NCBI GenBank assembly: GCA_012744445.1
Contig: JAAYBZ010000086.1
Location: 1-32,870 of the forward strand
Length of the DNA: 32,870 nt
Direction: 5' to 3'
Source: Myxococcales bacterium
GTDB taxonomy: Bacteria > Myxococcota_A > Polyangia > Polyangiales > Houyiibacteriaceae
Shown: positions 24,376 through 32,870 of the stretch, one piece after another
Position numbering within the stretch: position 1 is the stretch's first letter
Layout: the number at the start of each line of letters is the position of its first letter
Translations under genes and position numbers: made by a program
Notes under the pieces: model-generated
What the model saw: only the letters and a program-made list of their open reading frames with translations
Told to the model about the DNA's origin: nothing
The model's database searches: none

Positions 24376-27300
24376 ATGACCAAACTTTCCGTCTCGAACT
24401 ATCTCGCCCGCCTTCAAACCGATCCTTTCGATCAGGCCTCCGTGGAGGGGCTTCGTGAGGTCGTCGCGTCGCGCGATCCCGAGGCGCTCGGCGACGATCC
24501 GGTGCGGCTCCTCGAGCTCGCGCGCGTGGGCCACGAGCGGCGCGCCGAGTTCTACGCCGCGGCCGCGCTCATCGAGATCGAAGCCGCGATGATCGACGAC
24601 GATCCGAGCTTCAAGGCGGCGCTCTACCGCGAGCTCGGGCGTCTCCGCCGCGAAGAGCTGCTCGACGAGCGCGGCGCCGTCGTGGCCTACGAGGCGGCCC
24701 TCGAGCTCGACCCCGAGGACGACGAGTCGCAGGAGGCCCTCGAGCAGCTCGAGCACGCCGCCGCGAGCTGGCGGCAGATCGCCGAGCGCTTCATCGAGGA
24801 GGCGAGCACCGCGAGCGATCCCACCCTCAAGGCGTCGTTCCTGAGCCGCGCCGCCTCCACCCTCTGGATCCACGGCGGTCCCGAGGAGCACGCGCGCGTC
24901 GACGATCTCTTCCAGCAAGCGGTCTCCGTCGATCCGGGGCAGATGCGCCCCACGCGCCTCTATTCCGTCGTGCTCCGCCAGCAGGCGCGCTGGGAGGAGC
25001 TCGCGCGCCTCCTCCTCACCACGGGCGACGCGGGCCGCAACCGCGACGAGAAGCTCCAGTGCTACCTCCACGCGGCGCGCCTCCGCCGCGGGGTGCTCGC
25101 CGATCCCGACGGCGCCGCGGCTTGCTACGAGCGCGTGCTCGACTTCACGCCCGGCCAGCGCGAGGCGATGGAATTCCTCGTCGAGTACTTCACCGAGCGC
25201 GAGCAGTGGGATCACGTCGTCGCCGTGTACGACGACGCGCTCCGCGCGCGGCAGAAGCTCGAGGACGAGCAGGGCACGCTCCTGCAGATCGGCATGGTGC
25301 ACTGGCGCATGCGCGGCGACGCCGAGAGCGCCGAGCCCTATTTCGCGCGCCTCCGCAAGCTCGACCCGAAGAACGGCGCCATGCTCGGCTTCTACGAGGC
25401 CTACTACGACGGCGGCGATCCCGAGGGCAAGCTCGTCGGCATCCTCGGCGACGCGCAGCGCGTCGTGACCGACCCCACGGAGAAGCTCGCGCTCTCCATC
25501 CGCCTCGCCCAGGCCGCGCAGAAGTCCGGCATCGTGGAGAAGGCCATCGACGCGTGGAAGGCCGTGCAGCGCCTCGATCGCGGCAACGCCCTCGCCGCCG
25601 AGGCGCTCCGCGACCTCTACGCCAAGGGCGACAAGTGGAACGCGCTCGTCGAGGTGCTCCGCAGCGAGCTCGACGGGCTCGGCGACGACCAGAAGGAGCG
25701 CAAGCTCGAGATCCTCGAGGAGCTCGTCCGGCTCTACCGCGATCAGCTCGGCCTCGACGTGATGGTCGTGCAGACCTGCACCCAGATCCTCGACCTCGAC
25801 CCGCGCAACCAGGGCGCGTTCGACGAGCTCACCAAGACCTACGAGAGCCTCGGCCGCTGGAACGAGCTGCTCCAGCTCCTCGCGCGCCGCGCCGACGCGG
25901 AGTCGGATCGCGAGGCCAAGGTCGCGTTGCTCATGCGGCAAGCCACGCTGTGGATCGAGCGCTTCGCCAACTTCAACCAGGCGACGCGCCCGCTCGAGAT
26001 GGTGGTGGAGCTCGATCCCGAGAACCGCGCCGCGCTCTCGCAGCTCCGGCAGATCTACGCGAAGAAGCGCGCGTGGGCGAAGCTCGCCGAGGTGCTCGAG
26101 CGCGAGCTCTCGCTCGGGGCCGAGGACCCCCTCGCCGTCAAGACCGAGCTCGCGCAGATCCGCGGTGAGCGCCTCCACGAGTACGACGCGGCCATCGCGA
26201 TGTGGCGCGGCGTCATCCAGGAGGGCGGCGACGCCGCCGAGGCCTACGACCAGATCGAGAAGCTCGCCGAGCGCGCGCAGGACTGGGCGAGCCTCGCCGA
26301 CGCTCTCGAGGCCAAGATCGCCGCGTCCGACGACGACGCCACGCGGGCGACGCTGCTCCAGAAGCTCGGTCAGACGCTCGGTGAGAAGCTCGGCGACGCC
26401 GCTCGCGCGGCCGACGCCTGGCGGCGCCTCCTCGAGATCGATCCGCGCAACGGGCGCGCGCTCCGCACGCTCCGTGAGAGCTACCTCGCGGCGCGCGACT
26501 ACGACGCGCTCGAGGCGCTCTACGCCGAGACGGAGGACTGGGAAGGACTCGTCGACGTCCTCGGCAAGGGCGCCGAGAAGGCGACCGAGGCCGCCGACAA
26601 GATCGAGCTCTCCTTCCGCGCCGCGGCCGTCTACGAAGACCGCATCGGCGAGCCGCACCGCGCCTTCCGGAGCTACGAGCGCGTGCTCGCGGTCGAGCCC
26701 AAGAACGTCCGCGCGGCGCGCGCGCTCCTGCCCATCTACGAGCGCGACGAGAAGTGGGCGCGCCTCGTGGAGATGCTCGAGATCCTCTTCGATGCCCCCG
26801 AGATCGGGGCCGAGGAGCGCGTCGAGTTCGGCAAGCGCGTGCGCGACCTCCGCATCGAGCGGCTGAGCGACGAGGCCGGGGCGCTCGCGTGGGCGAGCAA
26901 GGTCTACGCGCTCGCGCCCAACGACGACGACGTGATCCGCGCGCTCGAGCGCATTGCGTCGAGCGCCGGCCGCCCGGAGGTGCTCGTCGAGACCTACCGC
27001 GCGCGCCTCGCCGAGGCCGGCGAGGAAGAGCAGCTCGCGCTCCGGCGGCGCATCGCCACCATCGCGGGCGAGAAGCTCGGCCAGGTCGACGAGGCCATCG
27101 AGCAGCTCCGCCGCATCCTCGACGCGCGGCCCAACGACGGCGAGGCGCTCCGCACGCTCGATCGCCTCTACCGCGCGCAGGACCGTATCGACGATCTCGC
27201 GGCGCTCTACGCGCACCGCCTCGCGCACGCCGAGGACGATCAGGTCCGCCTCGACACGCTCCTCGGCCTCGCCAAGCTCGAGGAAGAGGTGCGCGGCGAC

Positions 27301-30300
27301 ATCGAGCGCGCCGCGGCGCGATTCCGCGAGGTGCTCGAGCTCGAGCCCGCCCACGCCGCGGCCCTCGAGGCCCTCGACCGGCTCGCCACGCGCGGCGGGT
27401 GGAACGAAGAGCTCGCCGACGTCCTCGCGCGTCGCCTCGACCTCCGCCTCGACGACGCGGTCCGTGCCGACGTCGAGGCGCGCCTCGGCCACGTCCTGGC
27501 CTTCTCGCTCGGCGATCCTGCCGAGGCCGTCGTCCACTTCGGCCGCGCGCTCGAGATCGACAAGGGGCAGGCCAAGGCCATCGAAGGGCTCGAGCGCGTC
27601 GAGCGCGAGCACCCCGCGCACGCCGTGGCGGCGGGCCGTCACCTCGAGCCGGCGTACGTGCGCCGCGGCAATTACCGCCGCCTCTCCGAGGTGCTCGCCA
27701 AACGCCTCGAGGCGTCCACCGACGAGGGCGAGAAGCAGGAGCTCCGCCTCCGCCTCGCCGAGCTCAGCGCCTCCGAGCTCAACGATCCCAAGGGCGCGTT
27801 CAAGGCGCTCGAGGCGGCCTTCCTCGACAGCCCGGGCGATCCGGATCTCTGGGATCGCCTCGCGGGCGTCGCCGAGGCGGCGGGCATGCACGAGGCCCTC
27901 GCCGAGGCCTACGCCACCGCCATCGACGCGAGCGATCTCGACCCGGGCTCCATCGCCGAGCTCGCCGGCCGCGCGGCCGAGATCTACGACGTGGTCCTCG
28001 GGCAGCCGGAGAGGGCCGAGCCCTTCCACAAGAAGCGCCTCGTCCTCGACCCGCTCGACGAACGCTCCTTCGTGGCGCTCAAGGAGCTCTACACGACGAG
28101 CGAGCGCTGGGACGATCTCCAGGCGCTCTACCGGCACCGCATCGCCGAGACCACCGACGCCGACGGAAAGCTCGAGCTGCTCCGTCAGGTCTGCTTCCTC
28201 TTCGAGGAGATCCTCGAAGAGCCCGACCTCGCGATCCAGTCGTATCAGGCCGTGCTCGAGCTCGCGCCGGATCACGAGCCGAGCCGCGTCGCGCTCGAGC
28301 GCCTCTACCGCCAGCGCGGCCGTCACCGTGATCTCGCCGCGATGCTCGCCGAGAAGCTCTCGGCGGCCGACGGCCAAGAGGCCATCGAGCTCGCCCTCGA
28401 GCTAGGCGCGATCCACGAGAAGCACCTCGAGGAGCCCGGCCCCGCGGTCGACTACTACGAGCAGGTCCTCGAGCGGAACCCGCGCAACCTCCACGCGCAG
28501 GAGGCCCTCGAGCGGCTCATCGGCGAGCCCACGCAGCGCCAGCGCATCGCCACGCTCCTCGAGCCGCTCTACGAGAGCCAGGGCGCGTGGCCCGAGCTCA
28601 CGCGCGTGCTCGAGGTCCAGCTCGAGGCGGCGGGCGAGCCCGGCCTCCGCGTCTCGCTCCTCCTGCGCCTCGCCGAGATCGCCGAGCGCAACCTCGGCGA
28701 CCTCGGCCGCACCTTCGACGCGCTCTCCCGCGCCGTGGCGGCCGATCCCTCCGACGCCTCGGCGCGCTCCTCGCTCCTCCGCGTGGCCCGCAAGCGCGGC
28801 ACGCTCGACGAGGCCGCGCGCGCGCTCCTCGCGGCGGCCGAGGCCTCGGGCACGCCCTACGTCGAGGCCGAGATCCTCGGCGAGGTCGGCGTGGTGCTCC
28901 AGGACGAGCTCCGCGACGGCGCCCGCGCCGAGAGCGTCTGGACCCGTCTCCTCGAGATCGATCCCGACAACCCCGACGTGGTAATCCAGGCCTCGAAGGC
29001 CCTCGAGCGGATCCACCTCGAGCGCGGGGACTTCCAGACGCTCGTCGAGGATCTCCGCCGCCAGGTGCGCTTCGAGGACGACGTCGACGCCCGCGCGTCG
29101 CTCCTCATCCGCATCGCCGACCTCTACGAGATCCAGCTCGAGGATCGCGAGAGCGCCATCCGCACGCACCGCGAGCGCCTCGAGCACGATCCGGCCGATC
29201 TCGGCGCGCTCCGTGCGCTCGAGCGGCTCCACGAGCAGGCGGGGGCCTGGCAGGAGCTCATCGGCGTCCTCCAGAGCCACGAGACGGTGGCCGAGAGCGA
29301 GGACGAGCAGCGCGAGATCTGCCGCCGCATCGGCGAGATCTACGAGCGCGAGCTCCGCGACACCGACAACGCCATCGTCGCCTACAACGAGGTGCTCTCG
29401 CGCTTCGGCCCCGACGACGTGACCCTCGTCTCCCTCTCGCGGCTCTACGAGGCCACGGAGAAGTGGGACGATCTCCGCGAGGCGCTCGAGATGCGCCAGG
29501 ACCTCGAGCACGACGAGCGCCGCCGCGCCGAGCTCCGCTTCCAGATCGCCGAGCTGATGCGCACCAAGACCAACTCGGTCGAGGGCGCCATCGAGATCTA
29601 CCGCGACGTCCTCGACGTGGTGCCCGAGCACCGCGGCGCCATCGAGGCGCTCTCGGCCATCGCCTTCACCGAGGGCAGCCACCGCGTGGAGGCCGCGCGG
29701 GTGCTCCGCCCGATCTTCGAGTCGAGCGGTGATCACGAAAAGCTCGCCCTCGCGCTCGAGGCCATCGGCGAGGGTGACGATCCCGTCGAGCGCGTCGAGG
29801 CCCTCCGGCGCGCCGCCGAGGTCGTGGAGCTCGCCGGCGAGGATCTCCCGCGCGCCTTCCGGCTCGCGGGCCGCGCGCTCCTCCTCGGCGCGGGCGGCGA
29901 CGACGTGGCCGTCCTCGTGCGCGAGCTCCGCCGCGTGGCCGAGCTCGCCGACGATCCGCGCGGGCACGTCGAGGTCCTCCGAACGGCCGCGCCCGACATC
30001 ATGGACGGCGACGTGGTGGTCGAGGTCCTCATGGAGATCGCCACCATCGCGCGCGATCGCCTCGAGGATCCGGCGCTCGCGCGCGAGTACTTCGAGAAGG
30101 CCCTCGAGAACCAGCCCGAGCACCGAGGCGCGCTCGAGTCGCTCGATCGCCTCTTCGTGCAGCTCGGCGATCACGACGCGCTCGCCGACGTGCTCCGCCG
30201 CAAGGCCGAGATCGCCGAGACGGAGGGCGAGCAGATCGCCGTCCTCATGCGGCTCTCGCAGATCTACGAGGATCACCTCGACGACGCGCCCAACGCCATC

Positions 30301-32870
30301 GACTGCCTCGAGCGCGTGCTCGACACGGGCGCGGCGCCCCTCGAGGCCTACGTCTCGCTCGATCGGCTCTACCGCAGCACGCGGCGCTGGGACGATCTCA
30401 TCCGCCTCCTCGAGCGTCAGATCGACGAGAACGTGGGGGACGCGAACGCCGTGCGCCTGAGCCTCGCCTCGGTGCTCCTCGAGAAACGCGACGACCCGTA
30501 CGCCGCCTTCGAGCTCCTCCAGCAGAACCTCGCGCCCGGACGCGAGCACGGCCGCACGGTGGAGTACCTCGAGGGCCTCATGGCCGGCGAGGCGCATCGC
30601 GGCGACGCCGCGCGTCTCCTCGAGCCCGTCTACCTCGCGCGGATGGACTGGGCGAAGGTGAGCGCCGCGCTCGACGCGCGCCTCGCCATCGAGGACGACA
30701 TCTCCGCCCGCAAGGAGATCTTCGAGCGGATGGGGCAGCTCCACGAGGACTACCTCGAGGATCTCGACGGGGCGCTCGAGGCCTACGCCCGCCTCTTCCG
30801 CGAGGACCCCTACGACAAGGCCTCGTGGGAGACGCTCACGCGGCTCGCGCGCGCGCAGGACAACTGGACGCGCCTCGCCGACATCTTCGCGGGCGCGCTC
30901 GCGGAGATCGAGACCGACGGCCCCGAGTCCGCCGAGCTCGCGGCGATCGCGGGCAAGCACTACCTCGATCACGCCGGGCTGGCCGAGAAGGCGGCGCCGC
31001 TCTTCATGCGGGCCTTCCGCTTCGACCCGACCACACCGGACGTCTTCGAGTACCTCGAGCGCTGCCTCAAGCAGATCGAGGACTGGGACTCGCTCATCCA
31101 GGTCTACCGTGAGGCCGCCGAGGTGGCCGAGAGCGACGAAGAGCGAGTGGGCATCCTCCGCCGCGCGGCCACCGTCGAAGAGGTGCGCCGCGGCAACATC
31201 GAGGCGGCCATCGGCCTCCACCGCGAGGCGCTCGAGATCGATCCCGCGTACGAGCCCTCGCTCGAAGCCGTCGAGCGCCTGCTCTCCGTGGGCGAGCGCT
31301 GGGAGGAGGTGGCCGATCACCTCCGCTTCCAGATCGACGGGGCCGTCGACGACGACCATCGCCACGACCTCCAGCATCGCCTCGCGACGCTCACCCTCGA
31401 GCGGCTCGGAGACGTGGACGAGGCCATCCGCATTCTCGAGGAGGTCGTGGTCGAGGCGCCGACGCACGCGGCCTCGGTCGCGACCCTCGAGCGGCTCGTG
31501 ACGGACGAGGCGCACCAGCTCCGCATCACGGAGATCCTCGAGCCCATCTATCGCGCGAGCGACGAGTGGCGGAAGCTCGTGGCGGTGCTCGAAGCCCAGG
31601 CCCGGGCCAACGAGGACGCGTCCGAGAAGTCGCGGCTCCTCGCCGAGGTGGCGCGGCTCCACGAGGAGCGCGGCGGCGATCCCTCGCTCGCCTTCGACGC
31701 GTGGTCGCGCGCCTTCGAGATCGATCCCTATGCCGACGAAGCGCGCGACGAGGTGGACCGACTCGCCGACGAGCTCGGCCGCTGGGAAGAGCTCGTGAAG
31801 GTCTACGAGCGCGCGGCCGAGCGTTCGGCCGAGGAGCCGCATCGCGCGGCCGAGCTACTCGAGCACGTGGCGCGCATCTACGACGAGCGCCTCGGCGACA
31901 CCACCGCGGCCATCGCGACGTACACGCGGCTCGCCGAGCTCGTGCCGGACGATCCCGCGCCGCTCGACGCGCTCGAGGGGCTCCAGACCATGAACGGCGA
32001 CTGGCTCGGCCTGGTCGACGTCCTCGAGCGCAAGGTCGAGCGCGAGATGGATCCGATCGCGCGCGGCGAGCTCCTCCGCCGCGCCGCGAGCGTCGTCGAA
32101 GAGCTCGTGGTCGACCCCGAGCGCGCCATCCAGCTCTACGCCCGCGCGGCCGCCGAGGACGAGACCGACACGGCGGCCCTCGTGGCGCTCGATCGGCTCT
32201 ACACGCAGGCCGCGAACCACGCCGCGCTCGCCGAGGTGCTCGAGCGGCTCGTCGAGCTGCAGGACTCCGACGCGGAGCGCGTGGCCCTCGGGCTCCGGCT
32301 CGCGAGCGTCTACGAGCTCCAGCTCGAGGACGCCGACAAGGCCATCGAGGCCCTCCGCGGCGTCACCTCCATCGTGCCGGATCACGGCGAGGCGCTCGGC
32401 TCGCTCGCGCGGCTCTTCGAGCGCCGCGGCGAGTACCGCGATTACGTCGACGTCGTCCGCACGATGGCGTCGTACGCCGACGGCGCCGAGCGCGTCTCGC
32501 TCGTCCATCGCGTGGGCGAGGTGCTCGAGCGCAAGCTCGACGACGTGGACGAGGCCATCGCCACCTACGAGGAGGCGCTCGGGCTCGATCCCGCGCACGC
32601 GCCCTCGCGTGAGGCGCTCCTCCGCATCGCGCAGCTCGAGCAGCACCGCGAGAACGCCGCGCAGATCCTCGAGCCGCTGCTCCGTGAGCAGGGCCGCTTC
32701 GACGACCTCGCCGGGCTCCTCGAGCTCCGCGCCGCCGGCGCGAGCGATCCCTTCGAGAAACGGGAGCGCCTGCGCGAGCTCGCGATCGTCCACGACACCG
32801 GGCGGCGCGACGAGCGCGCGGCCTTCGACGCCTACGCGCGCGCCTTCGCGGAGGATCCGGCCGACGAGGA
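24376..32870 (+). CDS. Giant tetratricopeptide-repeat protein (3' end outside window)
   Basis: One frame stays open from the ATG at 24376 to the window end, at least 2831 codons. AGGGG lies 3 nt upstream and an in-frame TAG at 24316 limits the start. There is no signal peptide or membrane helix, so it should be cytoplasmic. The whole protein is a helical array in which each module has AI.AY..VLELDP.N..AL.AL..LY, then (G)RW.EL..VLER.L. The key Trp recurs at about 216-nt steps (24991, 25207; 25858, 26074; 29248, 29464; 31084, 31300, 31567, 31783, 32002), a 72-residue period equal to two TPR motifs. About 39 modules fit in the visible part. TPR arrays are protein-binding scaffolds; giant TPR proteins are known in myxobacterial gliding machinery, but I cannot assign this one to it. 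The large antisense open frames here are codon-bias shadows. Confidence 0.9.
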   Translation, partial: MTKLSVSNYLARLQTDPFDQASVEGLREVVASRDPEALGDDPVRLLELARVGHERRAEFYAAAALIEIEAAMIDDDPSFKAALYRELGRLRREELLDERGAVVAYEAALELDPEDDESQEALEQLEHAAASWRQIAERFIEEASTASDPTLKASFLSRAASTLWIHGGPEEHARVDDLFQQAVSVDPGQMRPTRLYSVVLRQQARWEELARLLLTTGDAGRNRDEKLQCYLHAARLRRGVLADPDGAAACYERVLDFTPGQREAMEFLVEYFTEREQWDHVVAVYDDALRARQKLEDEQGTLLQIGMVHWRMRGDAESAEPYFARLRKLDPKNGAMLGFYEAYYDGGDPEGKLVGILGDAQRVVTDPTEKLALSIRLAQAAQKSGIVEKAIDAWKAVQRLDRGNALAAEALRDLYAKGDKWNALVEVLRSELDGLGDDQKERKLEILEELVRLYRDQLGLDVMVVQTCTQILDLDPRNQGAFDELTKTYESLGRWNELLQLLARRADAESDREAKVALLMRQATLWIERFANFNQATRPLEMVVELDPENRAALSQLRQIYAKKRAWAKLAEVLERELSLGAEDPLAVKTELAQIRGERLHEYDAAIAMWRGVIQEGGDAAEAYDQIEKLAERAQDWASLADALEAKIAASDDDATRATLLQKLGQTLGEKLGDAARAADAWRRLLEIDPRNGRALRTLRESYLAARDYDALEALYAETEDWEGLVDVLGKGAEKATEAADKIELSFRAAAVYEDRIGEPHRAFRSYERVLAVEPKNVRAARALLPIYERDEKWARLVEMLEILFDAPEIGAEERVEFGKRVRDLRIERLSDEAGALAWASKVYALAPNDDDVIRALERIASSAGRPEVLVETYRARLAEAGEEEQLALRRRIATIAGEKLGQVDEAIEQLRRILDARPNDGEALRTLDRLYRAQDRIDDLAALYAHRLAHAEDDQVRLDTLLGLAKLEEEVRGDIERAAARFREVLELEPAHAAALEALDRLATRGGWNEELADVLARRLDLRLDDAVRADVEARLGHVLAFSLGDPAEAVVHFGRALEIDKGQAKAIEGLERVEREHPAHAVAAGRHLEPAYVRRGNYRRLSEVLAKRLEASTDEGEKQELRLRLAELSASELNDPKGAFKALEAAFLDSPGDPDLWDRLAGVAEAAGMHEALAEAYATAIDASDLDPGSIAELAGRAAEIYDVVLGQPERAEPFHKKRLVLDPLDERSFVALKELYTTSERWDDLQALYRHRIAETTDADGKLELLRQVCFLFEEILEEPDLAIQSYQAVLELAPDHEPSRVALERLYRQRGRHRDLAAMLAEKLSAADGQEAIELALELGAIHEKHLEEPGPAVDYYEQVLERNPRNLHAQEALERLIGEPTQRQRIATLLEPLYESQGAWPELTRVLEVQLEAAGEPGLRVSLLLRLAEIAERNLGDLGRTFDALSRAVAADPSDASARSSLLRVARKRGTLDEAARALLAAAEASGTPYVEAEILGEVGVVLQDELRDGARAESVWTRLLEIDPDNPDVVIQASKALERIHLERGDFQTLVEDLRRQVRFEDDVDARASLLIRIADLYEIQLEDRESAIRTHRERLEHDPADLGALRALERLHEQAGAWQELIGVLQSHETVAESEDEQREICRRIGEIYERELRDTDNAIVAYNEVLSRFGPDDVTLVSLSRLYEATEKWDDLREALEMRQDLEHDERRRAELRFQIAELMRTKTNSVEGAIEIYRDVLDVVPEHRGAIEALSAIAFTEGSHRVEAARVLRPIFESSGDHEKLALALEAIGEGDDPVERVEALRRAAEVVELAGEDLPRAFRLAGRALLLGAGGDDVAVLVRELRRVAELADDPRGHVEVLRTAAPDIMDGDVVVEVLMEIATIARDRLEDPALAREYFEKALENQPEHRGALESLDRLFVQLGDHDALADVLRRKAEIAETEGEQIAVLMRLSQIYEDHLDDAPNAIDCLERVLDTGAAPLEAYVSLDRLYRSTRRWDDLIRLLERQIDENVGDANAVRLSLASVLLEKRDDPYAAFELLQQNLAPGREHGRTVEYLEGLMAGEAHRGDAARLLEPVYLARMDWAKVSAALDARLAIEDDISARKEIFERMGQLHEDYLEDLDGALEAYARLFREDPYDKASWETLTRLARAQDNWTRLADIFAGALAEIETDGPESAELAAIAGKHYLDHAGLAEKAAPLFMRAFRFDPTTPDVFEYLERCLKQIEDWDSLIQVYREAAEVAESDEERVGILRRAATVEEVRRGNIEAAIGLHREALEIDPAYEPSLEAVERLLSVGERWEEVADHLRFQIDGAVDDDHRHDLQHRLATLTLERLGDVDEAIRILEEVVVEAPTHAASVATLERLVTDEAHQLRITEILEPIYRASDEWRKLVAVLEAQARANEDASEKSRLLAEVARLHEERGGDPSLAFDAWSRAFEIDPYADEARDEVDRLADELGRWEELVKVYERAAERSAEEPHRAAELLEHVARIYDERLGDTTAAIATYTRLAELVPDDPAPLDALEGLQTMNGDWLGLVDVLERKVEREMDPIARGELLRRAASVVEELVVDPERAIQLYARAAAEDETDTAALVALDRLYTQAANHAALAEVLERLVELQDSDAERVALGLRLASVYELQLEDADKAIEALRGVTSIVPDHGEALGSLARLFERRGEYRDYVDVVRTMASYADGAERVSLVHRVGEVLERKLDDVDEAIATYEEALGLDPAHAPSREALLRIAQLEQHRENAAQILEPLLREQGRFDDLAGLLELRAAGASDPFEKRERLRELAIVHDTGRRDERAAFDAYARAFAEDPADE
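24937..32870 (+). repeat. Coding repeat array, period about 216 nt (TPR pairs)
   Basis: Degenerate 72-codon modules run through the gene, each marked by an LDP or IDP turn followed about 20-25 residues later by a (R/K/D)W..L motif. Most measured steps between successive Trp codons are 210-222 nt. One step of 255 nt (26284 to 26539) suggests an inserted helix. The repeats are similar at protein level, not identical at DNA level, so the array is old. Confidence 0.75.

Noticed and set aside
24286..31842. Very long antisense open frames (24286-28377 and 28402-31842, minus strand) under the TPR gene.
   Set aside because: The sense codons are mostly GAG, CTC, GAC, GTC, CGC and GCG, whose reverse complements are also sense codons, so the antisense frame rarely meets a stop. 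The antisense proteins are monotonous in Leu, Glu, Ala, Val and Arg with no motif, while the sense strand shows clear TPR periodicity.

Overview
The window looks like a chromosomal segment of a very GC-rich Gram-negative bacterium, most likely a myxobacterium or close relative (Myxococcota, formerly deltaproteobacteria). This rests on near-saturated G/C third codon positions, many GTG/TTG starts, a receiver/DUF4388/PEGA fusion protein, a deltaproteobacterial-style TonB protein, outer-membrane and lipoprotein genes, a giant TPR protein and an HMG-CoA lyase. There is no rRNA or tRNA gene to confirm the lineage. I saw no insertion sequence, phage gene or CRISPR array. The window is gene-dense, with no non-coding stretch above about 300 bp.

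Layout. (1) 1-534: the 3' end of a low-complexity, repeat-built protein, followed by two stem-loops, the second a U-tract terminator. (2) 571-7767, plus strand: TonB-family protein, Obg GTPase, an outer-membrane beta-barrel protein of PorV/FadL type, and a 1014-residue protein with an Hpt-like helix, two receiver-like domains lacking the phospho-acceptor, a DUF4388 domain, a membrane segment and a PEGA domain. (3) 7845-10184, plus: a lipoprotein of the sulfatase/alkaline phosphatase superfamily with Thr at the nucleophile position, behind a candidate promoter overlapped by an 18-bp perfect palindrome. (4) 10166-13125, minus: a translationally coupled pair of multi-pass membrane histidine kinases. 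The upstream one is intact and the downstream one has lost the phospho-acceptor His and the ATP-binding boxes. A small exported AMIN-like protein diverges from them (13193-13702). (5) 13706-18707, minus: dienelactone hydrolase, a lipoprotein, MoxR ATPase, VWA protein and histidyl-tRNA synthetase, probably one or two operons. (6) 18828-22533, plus: a good sigma70 promoter, then yceD (DUF177)-rpmF-fabG-acpP-fabF-rpiB. Each of the three real gaps in this operon holds a strong stem-loop, and the one after acpP has a U-tract. (7) 22537-23457, minus: HMG-CoA lyase. (8) 23586-24293, plus: a four-helix membrane protein with conserved-looking histidines. (9) 24376 to the window end, plus: one uninterrupted frame of at least 2831 codons, a cytoplasmic protein built from TPR pairs with a 72-residue (216-nt) period.

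The functional themes are lipid and ribosome housekeeping (rpmF/fab operon, obgE, hisS), envelope proteins (TonB, beta-barrel, lipoproteins), and signalling or scaffold proteins with degenerate catalytic parts (pseudokinase, pseudo-receivers, a phosphoesterase-like lipoprotein without metal ligands). The strongest candidates for something undescribed are the kinase-pseudokinase pair, the Hpt/pseudo-receiver/DUF4388/PEGA protein, and the stem-loops between genes of the fab operon. All functional statements come from reading motifs by eye; no database search was run.
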